A stretch of DNA of 64,000 nt from Saccharibacillus sp. JS10 (lineage in GTDB: Bacteria; Bacillota; Bacilli; Paenibacillales; Paenibacillaceae): positions 1 to 64,000 of the forward strand of contig NZ_JANFNS010000005.1 in the NCBI RefSeq assembly GCF_024436065.1. The letters run 5' to 3'. The first letter of the stretch is position 1. The number at the start of each line of letters is the position of its first letter. The translations under genes were made by a program, and so were the position numbers. The notes under the pieces were generated by a model. The model saw only the letters and a program-made list of their open reading frames with translations. It was not told the DNA's origin and ran no database searches. Below, piece by piece: positions 18,065 to 28,507 of this stretch.

Positions 18065-20737
18065 TTACCCTTTCAGTTCGGCGATTCGAGCCAGCACTTT
18101 ATCGCGCTTATCGGAGTAGTCGGCTTGTTTCGCACGTTCTTCTTCGATGACATGGGCAGGTGCTTTCGATGTGAAGCCCGGGTTCGATAACTTTTTATCT
18201 ACGCGCTCCACTTCGGCATTCAATGTTTTCACTTCTTTTTCGAGACGGGCGATTTCTTGCGCGATATCGATTAATCCGGCAAGAGGCAGATACAGCTCGG
18301 CTCCTGTAATCACGGAAGTCATCGCTTTATCCGGCGCTTGCAAATCCAGCCCGCTTGCGTAATCGGACGTGTTGCAGAAACGCTGGATATACGTCTCGTT
18401 CGCATTCAAAATGTCCAACATTTCCGGCGAAGTGGCTTTGATATTCAATTCGACCTTTTTGCTCATCGGCACATTCACTTCAGCGCGAATATTACGAACC
18501 GAACGAATGATTTCCATCAGCAATTCCATTTCGCGTGCCGCTTCTGCATTTTCAAAAGCTTCATCGTAGGTTGGCCAAGCTGCAAGGGTTACCGTCTCGC
18601 CTTCGTGCGGCAAATGCTGCCAAATTTCTTCCGAAATAAATGGCATGAACGGATGGATCATACGCATCGTACGGTCAAGCACATAAGCCAGTACCGATTG
18701 AGTTTTTGCTTTTGCGGCAGCATCTTCGCCATAGAGCGAAAGTTTCGCAAATTCGATATACCAGTCGCACAGGTCGTCCCAGATGAAAGTATAGAGCAGT
18801 CGTCCGGTTTCTCCGAATTCGTAAGCATCAATCAGACGTGTAATATCGCGTGCCGTCTCGTTCATCCGATGCAAGATCCAACGATCTGCTGTCGTCAATT
18901 CGCCGCTAATATCGATCTGATCGAAACTAAAGCCTTCAAGATTCATCAGTGCAAAACGCGAAGCGTTCCAGATCTTGTTGGCAAAGTTACGAATCTGCTC
19001 GACGCGTTCCCAACGGAAGCGCAAATCTTGACCTGGCGTAATGCCTGTCGACAACATAAAGCGCATCGCGTCCGCACCGTATTTCTCGATGACTTCAAGC
19101 GGATCGACGCCGTTGCCGAGCGATTTGGACATTTTGCGTCCTTCGCTATCGCGAACAAGCCCGTGAATCAATGTATCTTGGAACGGCATTTTGCCGGTAA
19201 ATTCAAGACCTTGGAAGATCATACGCGATACCCAGAACGGAATAATATCGTATCCGGTTACCAATACGTTGACCGGATAGTAACGCTTGAAGTCTTCGCT
19301 TTCTTCGTTCGGCCAGCCCATTGTCGAAAACGGCCATAATGCAGAACTGAACCAAGTATCGAGTACATCGTTATCTTGAACCAGATCGTCGCGTCCCAGT
19401 TTCTCGCGAGCTTCTTCTTCGCTTTTCGCGACAACCATTTCTCCGGTTTCTTCGGAGTACCAAGCCGGAATTCGGTGTCCCCACCACAATTGGCGGGAAA
19501 TACACCAGTCGCGTACATTTTCCATCCAGTGCAAATACGTGCGTTCGAAACGATCCGGCACAAAATTAACGCCTTCGCCCGATTTTTGAGCAGCGACAAC
19601 AGGTTCTGCCAACGGCTGCATCTTAACAAACCATTGCGTGGACAGATAAGGCTCGACAATCGCGTTGGTGCGTTCACTATGTCCCACTTGATGCAAGTGA
19701 TCTTCGATCTTCGTCAATACGCCTTGCTCTTTGAGATCATTCACGATTTTTTTGCGGCAATCCGCGCGATCGAGACCTTCATAAGGACCCGCTTCACTAT
19801 TCATGATGCCGCCTTCATCCATTACCGTGATTTGTGGCAAATCATGACGCAAACCGACTTCAAAGTCGTTCGGATCATGCGAAGGCGTGATTTTCACCGC
19901 ACCGCTACCGAATTCTTTTTCGACATAATCGTCAGCGATAACCGGAATTTCACGACCGATAATCGGCAGCACCAGCATTTTCCCGATCATATCGGTATAA
20001 CGTTCGTCTTCCGGATGTACAGCCACTGCGGTATCGCCCAACATCGTTTCTGGACGCGTTGTAGCAACGGTGATCGAACCGCTTCCGTCTTTGAGCGGGT
20101 ATTCCAGATGATACAGATGACCTTGCGTTTCTTTGTATTCCACTTCGATATCCGACAGCGCAGTACGTGCAGCCGGGTCCCAGTTAATAATCCGTTTGCC
20201 GCGATAGATCAGGCCTTTGTCATACAGTTTCACGAAAACTTCTTTAACCGCGTCAGACAGCCCTTCATCCAACGTGAAACGCTCACGGGAATAGTCCAGC
20301 GAGAGACCCATTTTCGCCCATTGTGCTTTGATATTGCCCGCGTACGTTTCTTTCCATTCCCAAGTCTGCTCCAAAAACTTTTCGCGTCCCAGATCATGAC
20401 GGCTCAGACCTTGTTCGCGCAATTTTTGTTCAACTTTGGTTTGCGTCGCGATACCGGCATGGTCAGAACCCGGCAACCAAAGCGCATCATACCCTTGCAT
20501 CCGCTTGGTACGTACCAAAATATCTTGCAGCGTAAAGTCGAGCGCATGACCGATATGTAGCACACCGGTTACGTTCGGAGGCGGGATTACGATGCTATAA
20601 GGCTTCGCTTCAGGTACTCTGCCCGCTTTGAAAAACTCGTTTTCTTCCCAATATTTGTACCATTTTTGCTCGGCGGCTTTTGGATCGTATGTGGTCGGCA
20701 AAGCATTTTGATTTTCGTGGTTTGATGGTTCCGTCAT
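18065..20737 (-). CDS. valS: Valyl-tRNA synthetase
   Basis: An 890-residue class I aminoacyl-tRNA synthetase charging tRNA-Val. The HIGH motif is in [13 protein letters not shown] and the KMSKS motif in [14 protein letters not shown]. The insertion (CP1) editing domain lies between them ([19 protein letters not shown]), followed by the anticodon-binding domain and the C-terminal coiled-coil arm ([19 protein letters not shown]). The open frame runs on upstream to 20971 but that part is the T-box; the true ATG at 20737 has GGGAGG 8 bases before it. Expression is controlled by the upstream T-box according to uncharged tRNA-Val. Confidence 0.98.
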   Translation of the reverse strand: MTEPSNHENQNALPTTYDPKAAEQKWYKYWEENEFFKAGRVPEAKPYSIVIPPPNVTGVLHIGHALDFTLQDILVRTKRMQGYDALWLPGSDHAGIATQTKVEQKLREQGLSRHDLGREKFLEQTWEWKETYAGNIKAQWAKMGLSLDYSRERFTLDEGLSDAVKEVFVKLYDKGLIYRGKRIINWDPAARTALSDIEVEYKETQGHLYHLEYPLKDGSGSITVATTRPETMLGDTAVAVHPEDERYTDMIGKMLVLPIIGREIPVIADDYVEKEFGSGAVKITPSHDPNDFEVGLRHDLPQITVMDEGGIMNSEAGPYEGLDRADCRKKIVNDLKEQGVLTKIEDHLHQVGHSERTNAIVEPYLSTQWFVKMQPLAEPVVAAQKSGEGVNFVPDRFERTYLHWMENVRDWCISRQLWWGHRIPAWYSEETGEMVVAKSEEEAREKLGRDDLVQDNDVLDTWFSSALWPFSTMGWPNEESEDFKRYYPVNVLVTGYDIIPFWVSRMIFQGLEFTGKMPFQDTLIHGLVRDSEGRKMSKSLGNGVDPLEVIEKYGADAMRFMLSTGITPGQDLRFRWERVEQIRNFANKIWNASRFALMNLEGFSFDQIDISGELTTADRWILHRMNETARDITRLIDAYEFGETGRLLYTFIWDDLCDWYIEFAKLSLYGEDAAAKAKTQSVLAYVLDRTMRMIHPFMPFISEEIWQHLPHEGETVTLAAWPTYDEAFENAEAAREMELLMEIIRSVRNIRAEVNVPMSKKVELNIKATSPEMLDILNANETYIQRFCNTSDYASGLDLQAPDKAMTSVITGAELYLPLAGLIDIAQEIARLEKEVKTLNAEVERVDKKLSNPGFTSKAPAHVIEEERAKQADYSDKRDKVLARIAELKG

Positions 20738-20789
20738 TGGACAGCCCTCCCGGAATTTGGATGAATCCATTTTGATTTTCAAAAAAAGG

Positions 20790-21105
20790 CAATAAAAAAA
20801 GCCCTTCGTCGCAAAGGACGAAAGGACATGCTTTCGCGGTACCACCTTTGTTCCACAGCTTCTGATGTTCACAAAAAACACCCAGAATATCGCTGAGGCA
20901 CTCATACGAATAACGGCCGTAAACCGGTAATTCCTAGCTGCCGATTTCCTATTCAAAACGAAAAGGATCAAACAGGTTCAGAAAAACGACTCCCGGGCGA
21001 CTTCGGTCAACCTACGTCCTACGGAATTTTGCAGCCTACGAATTCCGCTCTCTGAAGGGTCTGTTGCCTACTCTTCCCGTTCTCTGTCTTTGCGTTTAAG
21101 TTGTT
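20790..21105 (-). ncRNA. T-box riboswitch of valS
   Basis: The minus-strand leader contains the T-box sequence AAGGTGGTACCGCG at 20835-20848, which pairs with the tRNA acceptor end. It is preceded by a long structured region (stem I, to about 21100) and followed by a terminator hairpin (20801-20826, CCTTTCGTC/GACGAAGGG, then a T-run at 20791-20800). Uncharged tRNA-Val would stabilise the antiterminator and switch on valS. I did not resolve the specifier codon by eye; the assignment to valine rests on the gene it precedes. Confidence 0.95.
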
Positions 21106-21168
21106 GCATGAATATTCTTTATCATACCGTGCATCCCTAGTATCGTCAATCCTTAGGTGAGTTGCTTT

Positions 21169-22098
21169 CTATTCCTTCAAGCGGTTCACTAGGGCGTCCA
21201 AGTCTTGAGGTAAGGGGTCGGTCACTTCAATCTCTTCTCCGGTAAAAGGATGCTGGAAAATGAGCTGTTCGCCGTGCAGCGCTTGGCGGCTGAGCCATTC
21301 GTTTGAACCGCCGTATAAGGTGTCTCCGACAAGCGGATAGCCGGCGTGCGCCATATGCACGCGAATTTGATGCGTGCGTCCGGTCTCAAGTTCAAGGCGA
21401 ATCAGGCTGGCTGCGCCGCCTGCCAACGTCTGCAAGCACTCGACTCTAGTGAGTGCGTCTTGCCCGCCGGGGGTTACCCGGCGGCGGCTGTTGTGGTGGC
21501 GATCCCGCCCGATCGGCGCGTCGATGACGCGCAGGCCTTGCGGGACTGTGCCTTCCGCCAGCGCCACATAAATGCGGCGGATGGCTTTCTCGCGCATCTG
21601 CGCGTCGAGCGCCAGCCGGGCGAACTCGCCTTTGGCGTACAGCACCGGCCCGGACGTGTACTCGTCCAGCCGGTGCACATGATGAACGGCGCAAGCTTCG
21701 CCGTTCGTCATGTAATGCGCAGCGACTGCGTTCGCAAGCGTCAGGCGCGAAGCGCCTCCGTCGGGATGAACCGGCATCCCGGCAAGCTTGTGGACGACTA
21801 AGCAGAAGTCGTCTTCAAACAGCACTTGCAGCGCCTCTTCGCTCCAAAGAGGCTCGAAGCCGTAGGCTTCGTCCGGGCGCAATCGCAGTCTTGCGCGCCC
21901 GCCGCGCACTTGTACGTCGCCCAAGTGCAGCAGGCGACGCGCAAGCTTCTCCGGCACGCTTAGCGCAGCGGCGGCAAAAGCTTCAGCCGTTCGCGGCGTA
22001 GCGGCGCTAGGCTCTTCCGGCTCCAAAGAATCGGCGGCTACGAATTTGGGAGCCGCCGTCTCGATCCATTCGCCTCGGCGCGTCCAAGAACGCGCCAT
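21169..22098 (-). CDS. RluA-family 23S rRNA pseudouridine synthase
   Basis: A 309-residue RluA/RluD-type pseudouridine synthase. The catalytic aspartate is in HVHRLDEYTSGPVLYAK (about residue 146), with LVVHKLAGMPVHPDGG before it and LETGRTHQIRVHMAHAGYPL after it. An S4-like N-terminal part is poorly conserved. The target uridine cannot be told. The first two-thirds of the gene is clearly richer in G+C (alanine- and arginine-rich, GCG/CGC codons) than its neighbours. Its ATG shares one base with the hemL stop (TAATG), so it is at the end of the hem operon. Confidence 0.88.
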   Translation of the reverse strand: MARSWTRRGEWIETAAPKFVAADSLEPEEPSAATPRTAEAFAAAALSVPEKLARRLLHLGDVQVRGGRARLRLRPDEAYGFEPLWSEEALQVLFEDDFCLVVHKLAGMPVHPDGGASRLTLANAVAAHYMTNGEACAVHHVHRLDEYTSGPVLYAKGEFARLALDAQMREKAIRRIYVALAEGTVPQGLRVIDAPIGRDRHHNSRRRVTPGGQDALTRVECLQTLAGGAASLIRLELETGRTHQIRVHMAHAGYPLVGDTLYGGSNEWLSRQALHGEQLIFQHPFTGEEIEVTDPLPQDLDALVNRLKE

Positions 22099-23399
22099 TA
22101 CAGAGAAAGCAGCGCGCTGCGATGCGCTGCAATCGTCGCGTCGATATCGTCATCGGAGTGCATCGCCGACACGAACATGCCTTCGAACTGCGACGGCGCT
22201 ACGCTAATGCCGCGATCGATCATCGCCGCGAAATAACGGCGGAACAAGTCGAGATCGCTATTTTTCGCGCTATCGTAGTCGACAACAGCTTCTGCGTTGA
22301 AGAATGGGCATACCATCGAACCGACGCGATTAATCGTAACCGGAATCCCGGCTTCTTGAGCATTTTTTTCGAATCCGGCTTGAAGTCTGGCTCCGGCTTG
22401 TTCCAAGCGTTCATATACCGCCGGAGTCAACAGATTAAGCGTCGTATATCCAGCAATCATCGCCAGCGGGTTTCCGCTCAGCGTACCGGCTTGATAGATC
22501 GGTCCGCTTGGCGCAACTTGCTCCATAATTTCCCGTTTGCCGCCATAAGCGCCTACAGGCAGACCGCCTCCGATGACTTTGCCGAAACAAGTCAAATCCG
22601 GCGTCACGCCATATCGTCCTTGCGCCGAATTCAAATGTACCCGGAACCCAGTCATGACTTCGTCAAAAATAAGCAAGCTTCCGTAACGCTCTGTGACTTC
22701 GCGCAACCCTTCAAGGAATCCGGATTTTGGAAGTACAACGCCCATGTTGCCCGCAATCGGCTCCACGATAATACAAGCGATCTGTTCGCCGAATTTTTCG
22801 AAAGCCAATTGAACCGAAGACAGGTCATTATACGGAACGGTAATCGTATTGGAAGCGACCGACTCCGGAACGCCCGGGCTATCCGGCAATCCCAATGTTG
22901 CCACGCCGGAACCGGCTTTGATCAACAGACTATCGCTATGACCGTGATACGAACCTTCGAACTTCAGAATTTTATCGCGTTTCGTCACGCCGCGCGCTAA
23001 TCGAATCGCACTAAGTGTCGCTTCCGTACCGGAGTTTACCATCCGTACGATATCCACAGACGGGACACGTTCCGCGACTAATTTTGCCATCTCCGTCTCG
23101 ATTAAGGTCGGTGCGCCAAAACTCGTTCCTTTTGCCGCGGTTTCTTGCAAAGCACGAACCACGTCAGGATGGGCATGCCCCATAATGAGCGGTCCCCAAG
23201 AACCGACATAATCAATAAATACGTTGCCATCAATATCGTAGACGCGCGATCCTTCGCCTCGGTCAATATAGACTGGAGTCAGACCGACCGATTTAAAAGC
23301 ACGCACCGGGCTATTGACTCCACCGGGAATATATTGTTTAGCTTCCGCAAAAGCCGCGCTCGATTTGGTATCAATACGTTTGGATACAGACTCGTTCAC
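22098..23399 (-). CDS. hemL: Glutamate-1-semialdehyde 2,1-aminomutase
   Basis: A 433-residue PLP enzyme that makes 5-aminolevulinate from glutamate-1-semialdehyde, the second step of the C5 haem pathway. Family signatures: [40 protein letters not shown] and the PLP lysine in [18 protein letters not shown]. The predicted start is GTG with AAGGAGTG upstream. It closes the hem genes before the rluA-type gene. Confidence 0.97.
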   Translation of the reverse strand: MNESVSKRIDTKSSAAFAEAKQYIPGGVNSPVRAFKSVGLTPVYIDRGEGSRVYDIDGNVFIDYVGSWGPLIMGHAHPDVVRALQETAAKGTSFGAPTLIETEMAKLVAERVPSVDIVRMVNSGTEATLSAIRLARGVTKRDKILKFEGSYHGHSDSLLIKAGSGVATLGLPDSPGVPESVASNTITVPYNDLSSVQLAFEKFGEQIACIIVEPIAGNMGVVLPKSGFLEGLREVTERYGSLLIFDEVMTGFRVHLNSAQGRYGVTPDLTCFGKVIGGGLPVGAYGGKREIMEQVAPSGPIYQAGTLSGNPLAMIAGYTTLNLLTPAVYERLEQAGARLQAGFEKNAQEAGIPVTINRVGSMVCPFFNAEAVVDYDSAKNSDLDLFRRYFAAMIDRGISVAPSQFEGMFVSAMHSDDDIDATIAAHRSALLSL

Positions 23400-23447
23400 A
23401 AAATCACTCCTTCATAAGTAATAGGCTAGACTGGTTATTACCCTCCA

Positions 23448-24452
23448 CTAGCGCGCTTCGCGCAACCAACGAGCCGCATCTTTGGAATGATACGTGATAA
23501 TGATGTCTGCACCCGCGCGTTTTAGACCCGTCAACAGCTCTAACACAATCGCTTTTTCATTGATCCAGCCGTTACCCGCTGCTGCTTTGACCATCGCGTA
23601 CTCGCCGCTGACATTGTAAGCAACAAGCGGAAGATCGAATTCGTTTTTGATCGTACGAATAATATCCATATACGCCATCGCTGGTTTCACCATCAACATG
23701 TCCGCGCCTTCCAGCACATCGCTTTCAGCTTCGCGAATGGCTTCAAGTGCATTTGCCGGGTCCATTTGATACGTTTTGCGATCGCCGAATTGCGGAGCCG
23801 AATCAGCCGCTTCGCGGAAAGGCCCGTAAAATGCGGACGAATATTTCACTGAATATGCCATAATCGGAATCTGATCGTATCCCGCTGCATCCAAGCCTTC
23901 TCGAATCGCTTGCACGTAGCCGTCCATCATATTCGAAGGAGCGATAATATCTGCGCCCGCTTCTGCTTGCGATACTGCCGTGCGAACCAGCAGTTCCAGC
24001 GATTCATCATTCAATACATCGCCGTGTACATGCCCGTCACGTTCGAAGGTATGCACCATACCGCAATGACCGTGATCGGTAAATTCACACAGGCAAGTAT
24101 CGGCGACAACAAGCAGATCGGGATACCAAGCTTTGATTTTGCGCGTCGCTTGTTGAACGATACCGTCTTGCGCATAAGCGCCTGTGCCTACACTGTCCTT
24201 GGTTTCCGGAATTCCGAACAAAACGACGGCTTTGATCCCGAGTTCCACAATCTCGTCCACTTCGGCTTGAAGGGTGTCAAGCGAGAAATTATACACGCCC
24301 GGCATCGAACTAATCTCGGTCTTTACGCCTTCTCCGTACGTCACGAAGATCGGCATGATAAAATCGTCTGCGCTGATACTGGTCTCGCGCACCATGCTGC
24401 GAAGCGCCGCTGTACGACGCAAACGACGGTGTCTTACGGTTGGAAATGCCAT
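23448..24452 (-). CDS. hemB: Delta-aminolevulinic acid dehydratase (porphobilinogen synthase)
   Basis: A 334-residue enzyme that condenses two 5-aminolevulinates to porphobilinogen. Schiff-base lysines are in [15 protein letters not shown] and in [15 protein letters not shown]; the metal-site segment is [17 protein letters not shown], a cysteine-rich site of the zinc type. Located between cobA/hemD and hemL. Confidence 0.97.
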   Translation of the reverse strand: MAFPTVRHRRLRRTAALRSMVRETSISADDFIMPIFVTYGEGVKTEISSMPGVYNFSLDTLQAEVDEIVELGIKAVVLFGIPETKDSVGTGAYAQDGIVQQATRKIKAWYPDLLVVADTCLCEFTDHGHCGMVHTFERDGHVHGDVLNDESLELLVRTAVSQAEAGADIIAPSNMMDGYVQAIREGLDAAGYDQIPIMAYSVKYSSAFYGPFREAADSAPQFGDRKTYQMDPANALEAIREAESDVLEGADMLMVKPAMAYMDIIRTIKNEFDLPLVAYNVSGEYAMVKAAAGNGWINEKAIVLELLTGLKRAGADIIITYHSKDAARWLREAR

Positions 24453-24518
24453 TTCTAATCAAACTCCCTTTTATATGAAATATAGATCTGATCCCCGTTT
24501 CCTAACGGGTATTATCTG

Positions 24519-26069
24519 TTATGTTCGTTCCGAAGAAGCGTTCCATCTGCACAGAACATCGAGTAATCCTTCAATCGTCGCTTCTTGCGCCAACAAATCG
24601 ACATGCAGACCTAATTCTTTCGCCGTATTTGCTGTCTGAGGTCCGATACATGCAATCACGGATGTGTTCAATAGTTGAACTGCGTCCGTCTGCCCCATTC
24701 GCTTCAATACGGCAACTAGGTTACGAACCGTCGATGAACTGGTAAAAGTAATCGCATGGATTTTGCCGTCTTGCAATAGATCCAGCAATTCTTCATCGTT
24801 TTCTTGCGTTAAGACCGTCTCGTACGTATCGAGCTCCGTCACGTCAAGACCACGTTCTCGCAAAGTCTGAGGCAGCCAAGAACGTGCCAAATCTCCGCGC
24901 GGCAATAGTACTTTTTGACCCGGAATCAACCGATCGCCAAAAGTCTCGATCATCCCTTCCGCGTCGAAGTTTTCCGGCGGCGCTTCGCTGCGAATTCCCC
25001 GTACACGCAGCGCTTCGATGGTAGCTGGACCTACGGCTGCAATCTTCGCCCGATGCAACACGCGAATATCTAACTGTTTTTCATCTAAATGACGGAAAAA
25101 GTATTCGACTCCGTTGACGCTCGTGAAAAATAACCAATCGTATTGCTCCAAATGAGCAAACGTCTGTCGAATAGATTGAATTTGTTGTTCATCTTGCGGC
25201 ATAACCGTCTCGATGACCGGAAACTCGTAAGGTTCGCCGCCCATTTCTTCGATCCGGTCTACCAATTGACTCGCTTGACTACGCGAACGCGTCACCAAAA
25301 TCCGTCGTCCAAAAAGAGGCATTTGTTCTGCCCATTGCAGGCGTTCGCGCTGACCGACTACTTCTCCCACGACGATAACCGCAGGAGGCTTGAAATCGCG
25401 CTCTGCAACTTTAGCAGCAATATCTTCTAACGTGCCTACCAAAGTCTCTTGCTCAGCGCGGGTTCCCCAACGAACCAATGCAACCGGCGTTGTCGCCGGG
25501 CGACCATGTTTAAGCAATTGAGTCGTAATATGCCCGATCTGAGCGACGCCCATCATGAAGACCAGTGTCCCTGTTGCGTTGGTTACTTTGTCCCATTTGA
25601 TCATTTTATCAAGCTTTTCCGGATTTTCGTGTCCGGTAATGACTGAAAACGACGAAGCCAAATTGCGATGCGTAACCGGAATTCCTGCATACGCCGGAAC
25701 TGCGATCGAAGAGGTGATCCCCGGCACAATTTCGTACGGAATCCCATGTTGTCTAAGTTCTTCCGCTTCTTCGCCCACTCTGCCAAATACAGTCGGGTCG
25801 CCACCTTTAAGCCGTACAACGATCTGATCTTCCAAAGCCAGTTCAACAAGCAGCTTGTTGATATCTTCTTGCTTCATCGTATGACGTTCGGTCCGTTTGC
25901 CGACATAGATTTTGCGAGCTCCGGGTTTCATTTGACGCAGCAGTCTTGGACTTGCCAAACGGTCATAGACGACGACATCCGCTTTTTTGATACATTCCAA
26001 ACCTTTTAACGTAATCAGCTTCGCATCGCCAGGTCCTGCTCCAACAAGATACACTTTCCCTTTGCTCAT
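24519..26069 (-). CDS. cobA/hemD: Fused uroporphyrinogen-III C-methyltransferase / uroporphyrinogen-III synthase
   Basis: A 516-residue fusion. Residues ~1-245 are the SAM-dependent methyltransferase CobA/SUMT (VYLVGAGPGDAKLITLKG, VRLKGGDPTVFGRVGEEAE, GTLVFMMGV) that diverts uroporphyrinogen III to precorrin-2. Residues ~255-516 are HemD, which closes hydroxymethylbilane to uroporphyrinogen III (GRRILVTRSRSQASQLVDR, FTSSSTVRNLVAVL). The fusion joins the branch-point synthesis and its diversion to sirohaem or cobalamin. It stands between hemC and hemB, as such fusions do in Paenibacillaceae and clostridia. Confidence 0.95.
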   Translation of the reverse strand: MSKGKVYLVGAGPGDAKLITLKGLECIKKADVVVYDRLASPRLLRQMKPGARKIYVGKRTERHTMKQEDINKLLVELALEDQIVVRLKGGDPTVFGRVGEEAEELRQHGIPYEIVPGITSSIAVPAYAGIPVTHRNLASSFSVITGHENPEKLDKMIKWDKVTNATGTLVFMMGVAQIGHITTQLLKHGRPATTPVALVRWGTRAEQETLVGTLEDIAAKVAERDFKPPAVIVVGEVVGQRERLQWAEQMPLFGRRILVTRSRSQASQLVDRIEEMGGEPYEFPVIETVMPQDEQQIQSIRQTFAHLEQYDWLFFTSVNGVEYFFRHLDEKQLDIRVLHRAKIAAVGPATIEALRVRGIRSEAPPENFDAEGMIETFGDRLIPGQKVLLPRGDLARSWLPQTLRERGLDVTELDTYETVLTQENDEELLDLLQDGKIHAITFTSSSTVRNLVAVLKRMGQTDAVQLLNTSVIACIGPQTANTAKELGLHVDLLAQEATIEGLLDVLCRWNASSERT

Positions 26070-26073
26070 CTAT

Positions 26074-27006
26074 TTAGTCCCTCGCTTGTTCGAGAATTTC
26101 GTCCGCACCTTGATCCGCCAAAAGCTTCGCCACTTCGCGACCTAATGCAATCGGATCGGTTCCGGAAGAAGATTCTTTAAGCAATACGCTGCCATCCGGT
26201 TTGCCGACAAGCCCGGTCAAATGTACGGTTTTTCTGTCTTCGCTAAGCGTTGCGTAAGCCCCGATCGGAACTTGGCATCCCCCATTGAGCGAAGACAAAA
26301 GAGAACGCTCTGCCGCTACCGTAATAGCCGTATCGCTATCTTGATATTTTCCAAGCAATTGCAATAGCTCGGTATCGGATTCGCGACATTCGATGCCCAA
26401 AGCACCTTGTCCGACCGCAGGCAAACAAATCTCTACCGGCAAATACGAAGTCACTCGATCTTCCCAGCCCATTCGCTTCAGCCCCGCAGCCGCCAGTAAA
26501 ATCGCATCAAAACCTTCGGTCTCCAGCTTGCGAAGCCGCGAATCGATATTGCCGCGTATCCATTCCAACTTCAGATCCGGCCGATAAGCAAGTAATTGGC
26601 TGGAGCGGCGTAGGCTGCTCGTACCGACTTTCGCTCCATGCGGCAGTCCGTCCAGATCAACGCCTTCACGCGAAATCAGGCAATCTCTCGGATCTTGACG
26701 AAGCGGTACCGCGCCGTTCACTAATCCTTCGGGCAGTTCGGATGGCATATCTTTCATGCTATGGACCGCCATATCGATTTCTTTATCCAACAAGGCTTGT
26801 TCGATTTCTTTCACGAATAACCCTTTGCCGCCGACTTTAGACAGCGTAACGTCCAAAATCCGATCGCCTTTGGTCACGATTTTTTTCACTTCAAAACGAA
26901 CATTGAGTTCAAGCTCACCCGCAAGTTTCTCTAACGCTTCGATGACTTGACCCGTCTGGGTTAAAGCCAAAGCACTTTGCCTTGATCCGACTACAATGGT
27001 GCGCAT
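26074..27006 (-). CDS. hemC: Porphobilinogen deaminase (hydroxymethylbilane synthase)
   Basis: A 310-residue enzyme that polymerises four porphobilinogens. It starts [20 protein letters not shown] and has the dipyrromethane-cofactor cysteine in [14 protein letters not shown] (about residue 241). The start at 27006 is set by GGGAGG 10 bases upstream. Confidence 0.97.
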   Translation of the reverse strand: MRTIVVGSRQSALALTQTGQVIEALEKLAGELELNVRFEVKKIVTKGDRILDVTLSKVGGKGLFVKEIEQALLDKEIDMAVHSMKDMPSELPEGLVNGAVPLRQDPRDCLISREGVDLDGLPHGAKVGTSSLRRSSQLLAYRPDLKLEWIRGNIDSRLRKLETEGFDAILLAAAGLKRMGWEDRVTSYLPVEICLPAVGQGALGIECRESDTELLQLLGKYQDSDTAITVAAERSLLSSLNGGCQVPIGAYATLSEDRKTVHLTGLVGKPDGSVLLKESSSGTDPIALGREVAKLLADQGADEILEQARD

Positions 27007-27011
27007 ACGTT

Positions 27012-27659
27012 TTATTCCTCCCGCTCTTTTTGAATCCATTCGTCCATTTGTTTTTCGCTCCACGGCACGAATGTTTCTGCTCTCATCTGATCCAGTATAT
27101 CGGTTTCCGCTAATTTACGCATCAATTCATGACGGACATGCGGCTGGTGTATGGAATTCCTTATTTTTTGCCGCATCACGTAAAGAAACTCGGCGAACGT
27201 TTCGTATTCATTGCCGAAACGTTCATCGAGTTCCCGAATTAAAGCGGACGCTACCGATGGTCCGGCTCCGGAGGTCGAAGCTGCCACGACCAACCTGCCA
27301 CGTCGCAGTACCGCCGGATGTATAAAGTTCCCTGATTTTGCGCGACTCGCAACATTCACTAATGCTCCGCTGCGGCGCGCGACTTCTGCCAATCGATCGT
27401 TAAGCGATTCATCGTCACTGGCTAGATAGATCAACCTATATTTTTGAACATCTTCCTCAGTAGCTTCCCGAGCTATCCAGTGTAGTTTTCCTGTCTGACT
27501 CCAAAGATCTATCTCGTTACTGACCTTCGGGCTGATGACTGTCAGTACAGCACCAGAAGACAATAACTGAGAAGCTTTGCGGTGAGCAACACGTCCCCCG
27601 CCAATAAGCAGCGCAGGCATCTCCCTGATATCCAGCATGATCGGCATATATTCCGTCAT
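27012..27659 (-). CDS. Precorrin-2 dehydrogenase / sirohydrochlorin ferrochelatase
   Basis: A 215-residue protein like B. subtilis YlnF and the N-terminal half of CysG. The NAD-binding segment [20 protein letters not shown] is near residue 15, and [18 protein letters not shown] and [18 protein letters not shown] follow. It oxidises precorrin-2 to sirohydrochlorin and may insert iron to give sirohaem. The start at 27659 follows GGAGG. Its position between hemX and hemC puts the sirohaem branch inside the haem operon. Confidence 0.9.
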   Translation of the reverse strand: MTEYMPIMLDIREMPALLIGGGRVAHRKASQLLSSGAVLTVISPKVSNEIDLWSQTGKLHWIAREATEEDVQKYRLIYLASDDESLNDRLAEVARRSGALVNVASRAKSGNFIHPAVLRRGRLVVAASTSGAGPSVASALIRELDERFGNEYETFAEFLYVMRQKIRNSIHQPHVRHELMRKLAETDILDQMRAETFVPWSEKQMDEWIQKEREE

Positions 27660-27666
27660 TGTCCGA

Positions 27667-28503
27667 TCAGCCTCCGTTCCATTTGTGATACTCGGAAAAC
27701 GCATTGCTGATCAAATTTACAATCACGAGCGCATATCCGACAAGCGTCCATTTTGCGATCGAAAAGCCGGAATATTTGTGCGTGCGTTTCAGCAAAAAAT
27801 AAATACCGTATACGGCGAGTGCCGCAAAAGTCGTAATCCCTTTAATATCAAACAGCATTTCCCAACGCTTTTGCGCGACGATCAATAAAAAAGCGACCAA
27901 TAACGAAACGATCAATAACGGCGTCCCCGTCAATACGGATAAATGCGCCCAACGTTCAGTCTGCTCCAAACTCGGCAAACGGCGAATCGTATCGTTCCAC
28001 TTTTTCTTTTTTAACATCGCGTATAAAAACAGATACAAAATGCCGAACACGGCTGCAATCGTTAAAGCTACAAGACTCAAATTTGCCAAAACAACGTGCA
28101 AGATGAGCAACAATTGTTGGGTATACCCGATATGCTCGGCGTGTTCGCCAACCGAAAACCAGAATTCATTCAATACACTCGCTGTAAATCCAACGGTTCC
28201 AAGCATCAAGACGACGAACTCTGCTTTTTGCGTTAACGCCAAAGCAAAACCGGCTGCCGTAAGAACACACACGAATAAAAACAGAAAATCGTAAATCGAA
28301 AAAATCGGCACTCGATTTTCGACCACGATCCGTACAACGATCACTGAAAATTGAAGGAAAGCGGTGACACCAAGAAGCCCTGTGCCGATCCGCCGCGATC
28401 TCACGCTGCGGCTTACGCAATCGGAGAAATAGAACAGAAGGCTCAGGGCATAAATGTAAATCATTAATTCGATTAAGCTCGTAAGCAACAGCATTCCGCT
28501 CAC
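27667..28503 (-). CDS. hemX: HemX, cytochrome c assembly-type membrane protein
   Basis: A 278-residue protein with about eight hydrophobic segments, of the CcsA/HemX type. In Bacillus, HemX lowers the amount of HemA. The start is either GTG at 28503 or ATG at 28494; RBS evidence does not decide clearly. It follows hemA by 4 bases and lacks the tryptophan-rich haem-handling motif of true CcsA as far as I can see. Confidence 0.9.
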   Translation of the reverse strand: MSGMLLLTSLIELMIYIYALSLLFYFSDCVSRSVRSRRIGTGLLGVTAFLQFSVIVVRIVVENRVPIFSIYDFLFLFVCVLTAAGFALALTQKAEFVVLMLGTVGFTASVLNEFWFSVGEHAEHIGYTQQLLLILHVVLANLSLVALTIAAVFGILYLFLYAMLKKKKWNDTIRRLPSLEQTERWAHLSVLTGTPLLIVSLLVAFLLIVAQKRWEMLFDIKGITTFAALAVYGIYFLLKRTHKYSGFSIAKWTLVGYALVIVNLISNAFSEYHKWNGG

Positions 28504-28507
28504 CTAC

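Noticed and set aside
18338-20560. Long open frames on the plus strand (333 and 394 codons) inside valS
   Set aside because: They are antisense to a fully convincing valS, lack RBS and show no family resemblance; mirror-frame artefacts.
20738-20971. Upstream extension of the valS reading frame
   Set aside because: It runs through the T-box terminator and T-box sequence; the real start with GGGAGG is at 20737.
22122-23000. 292-codon open frame opposite hemL
   Set aside because: Antisense of an intact hemL; no RBS and no recognisable domain.
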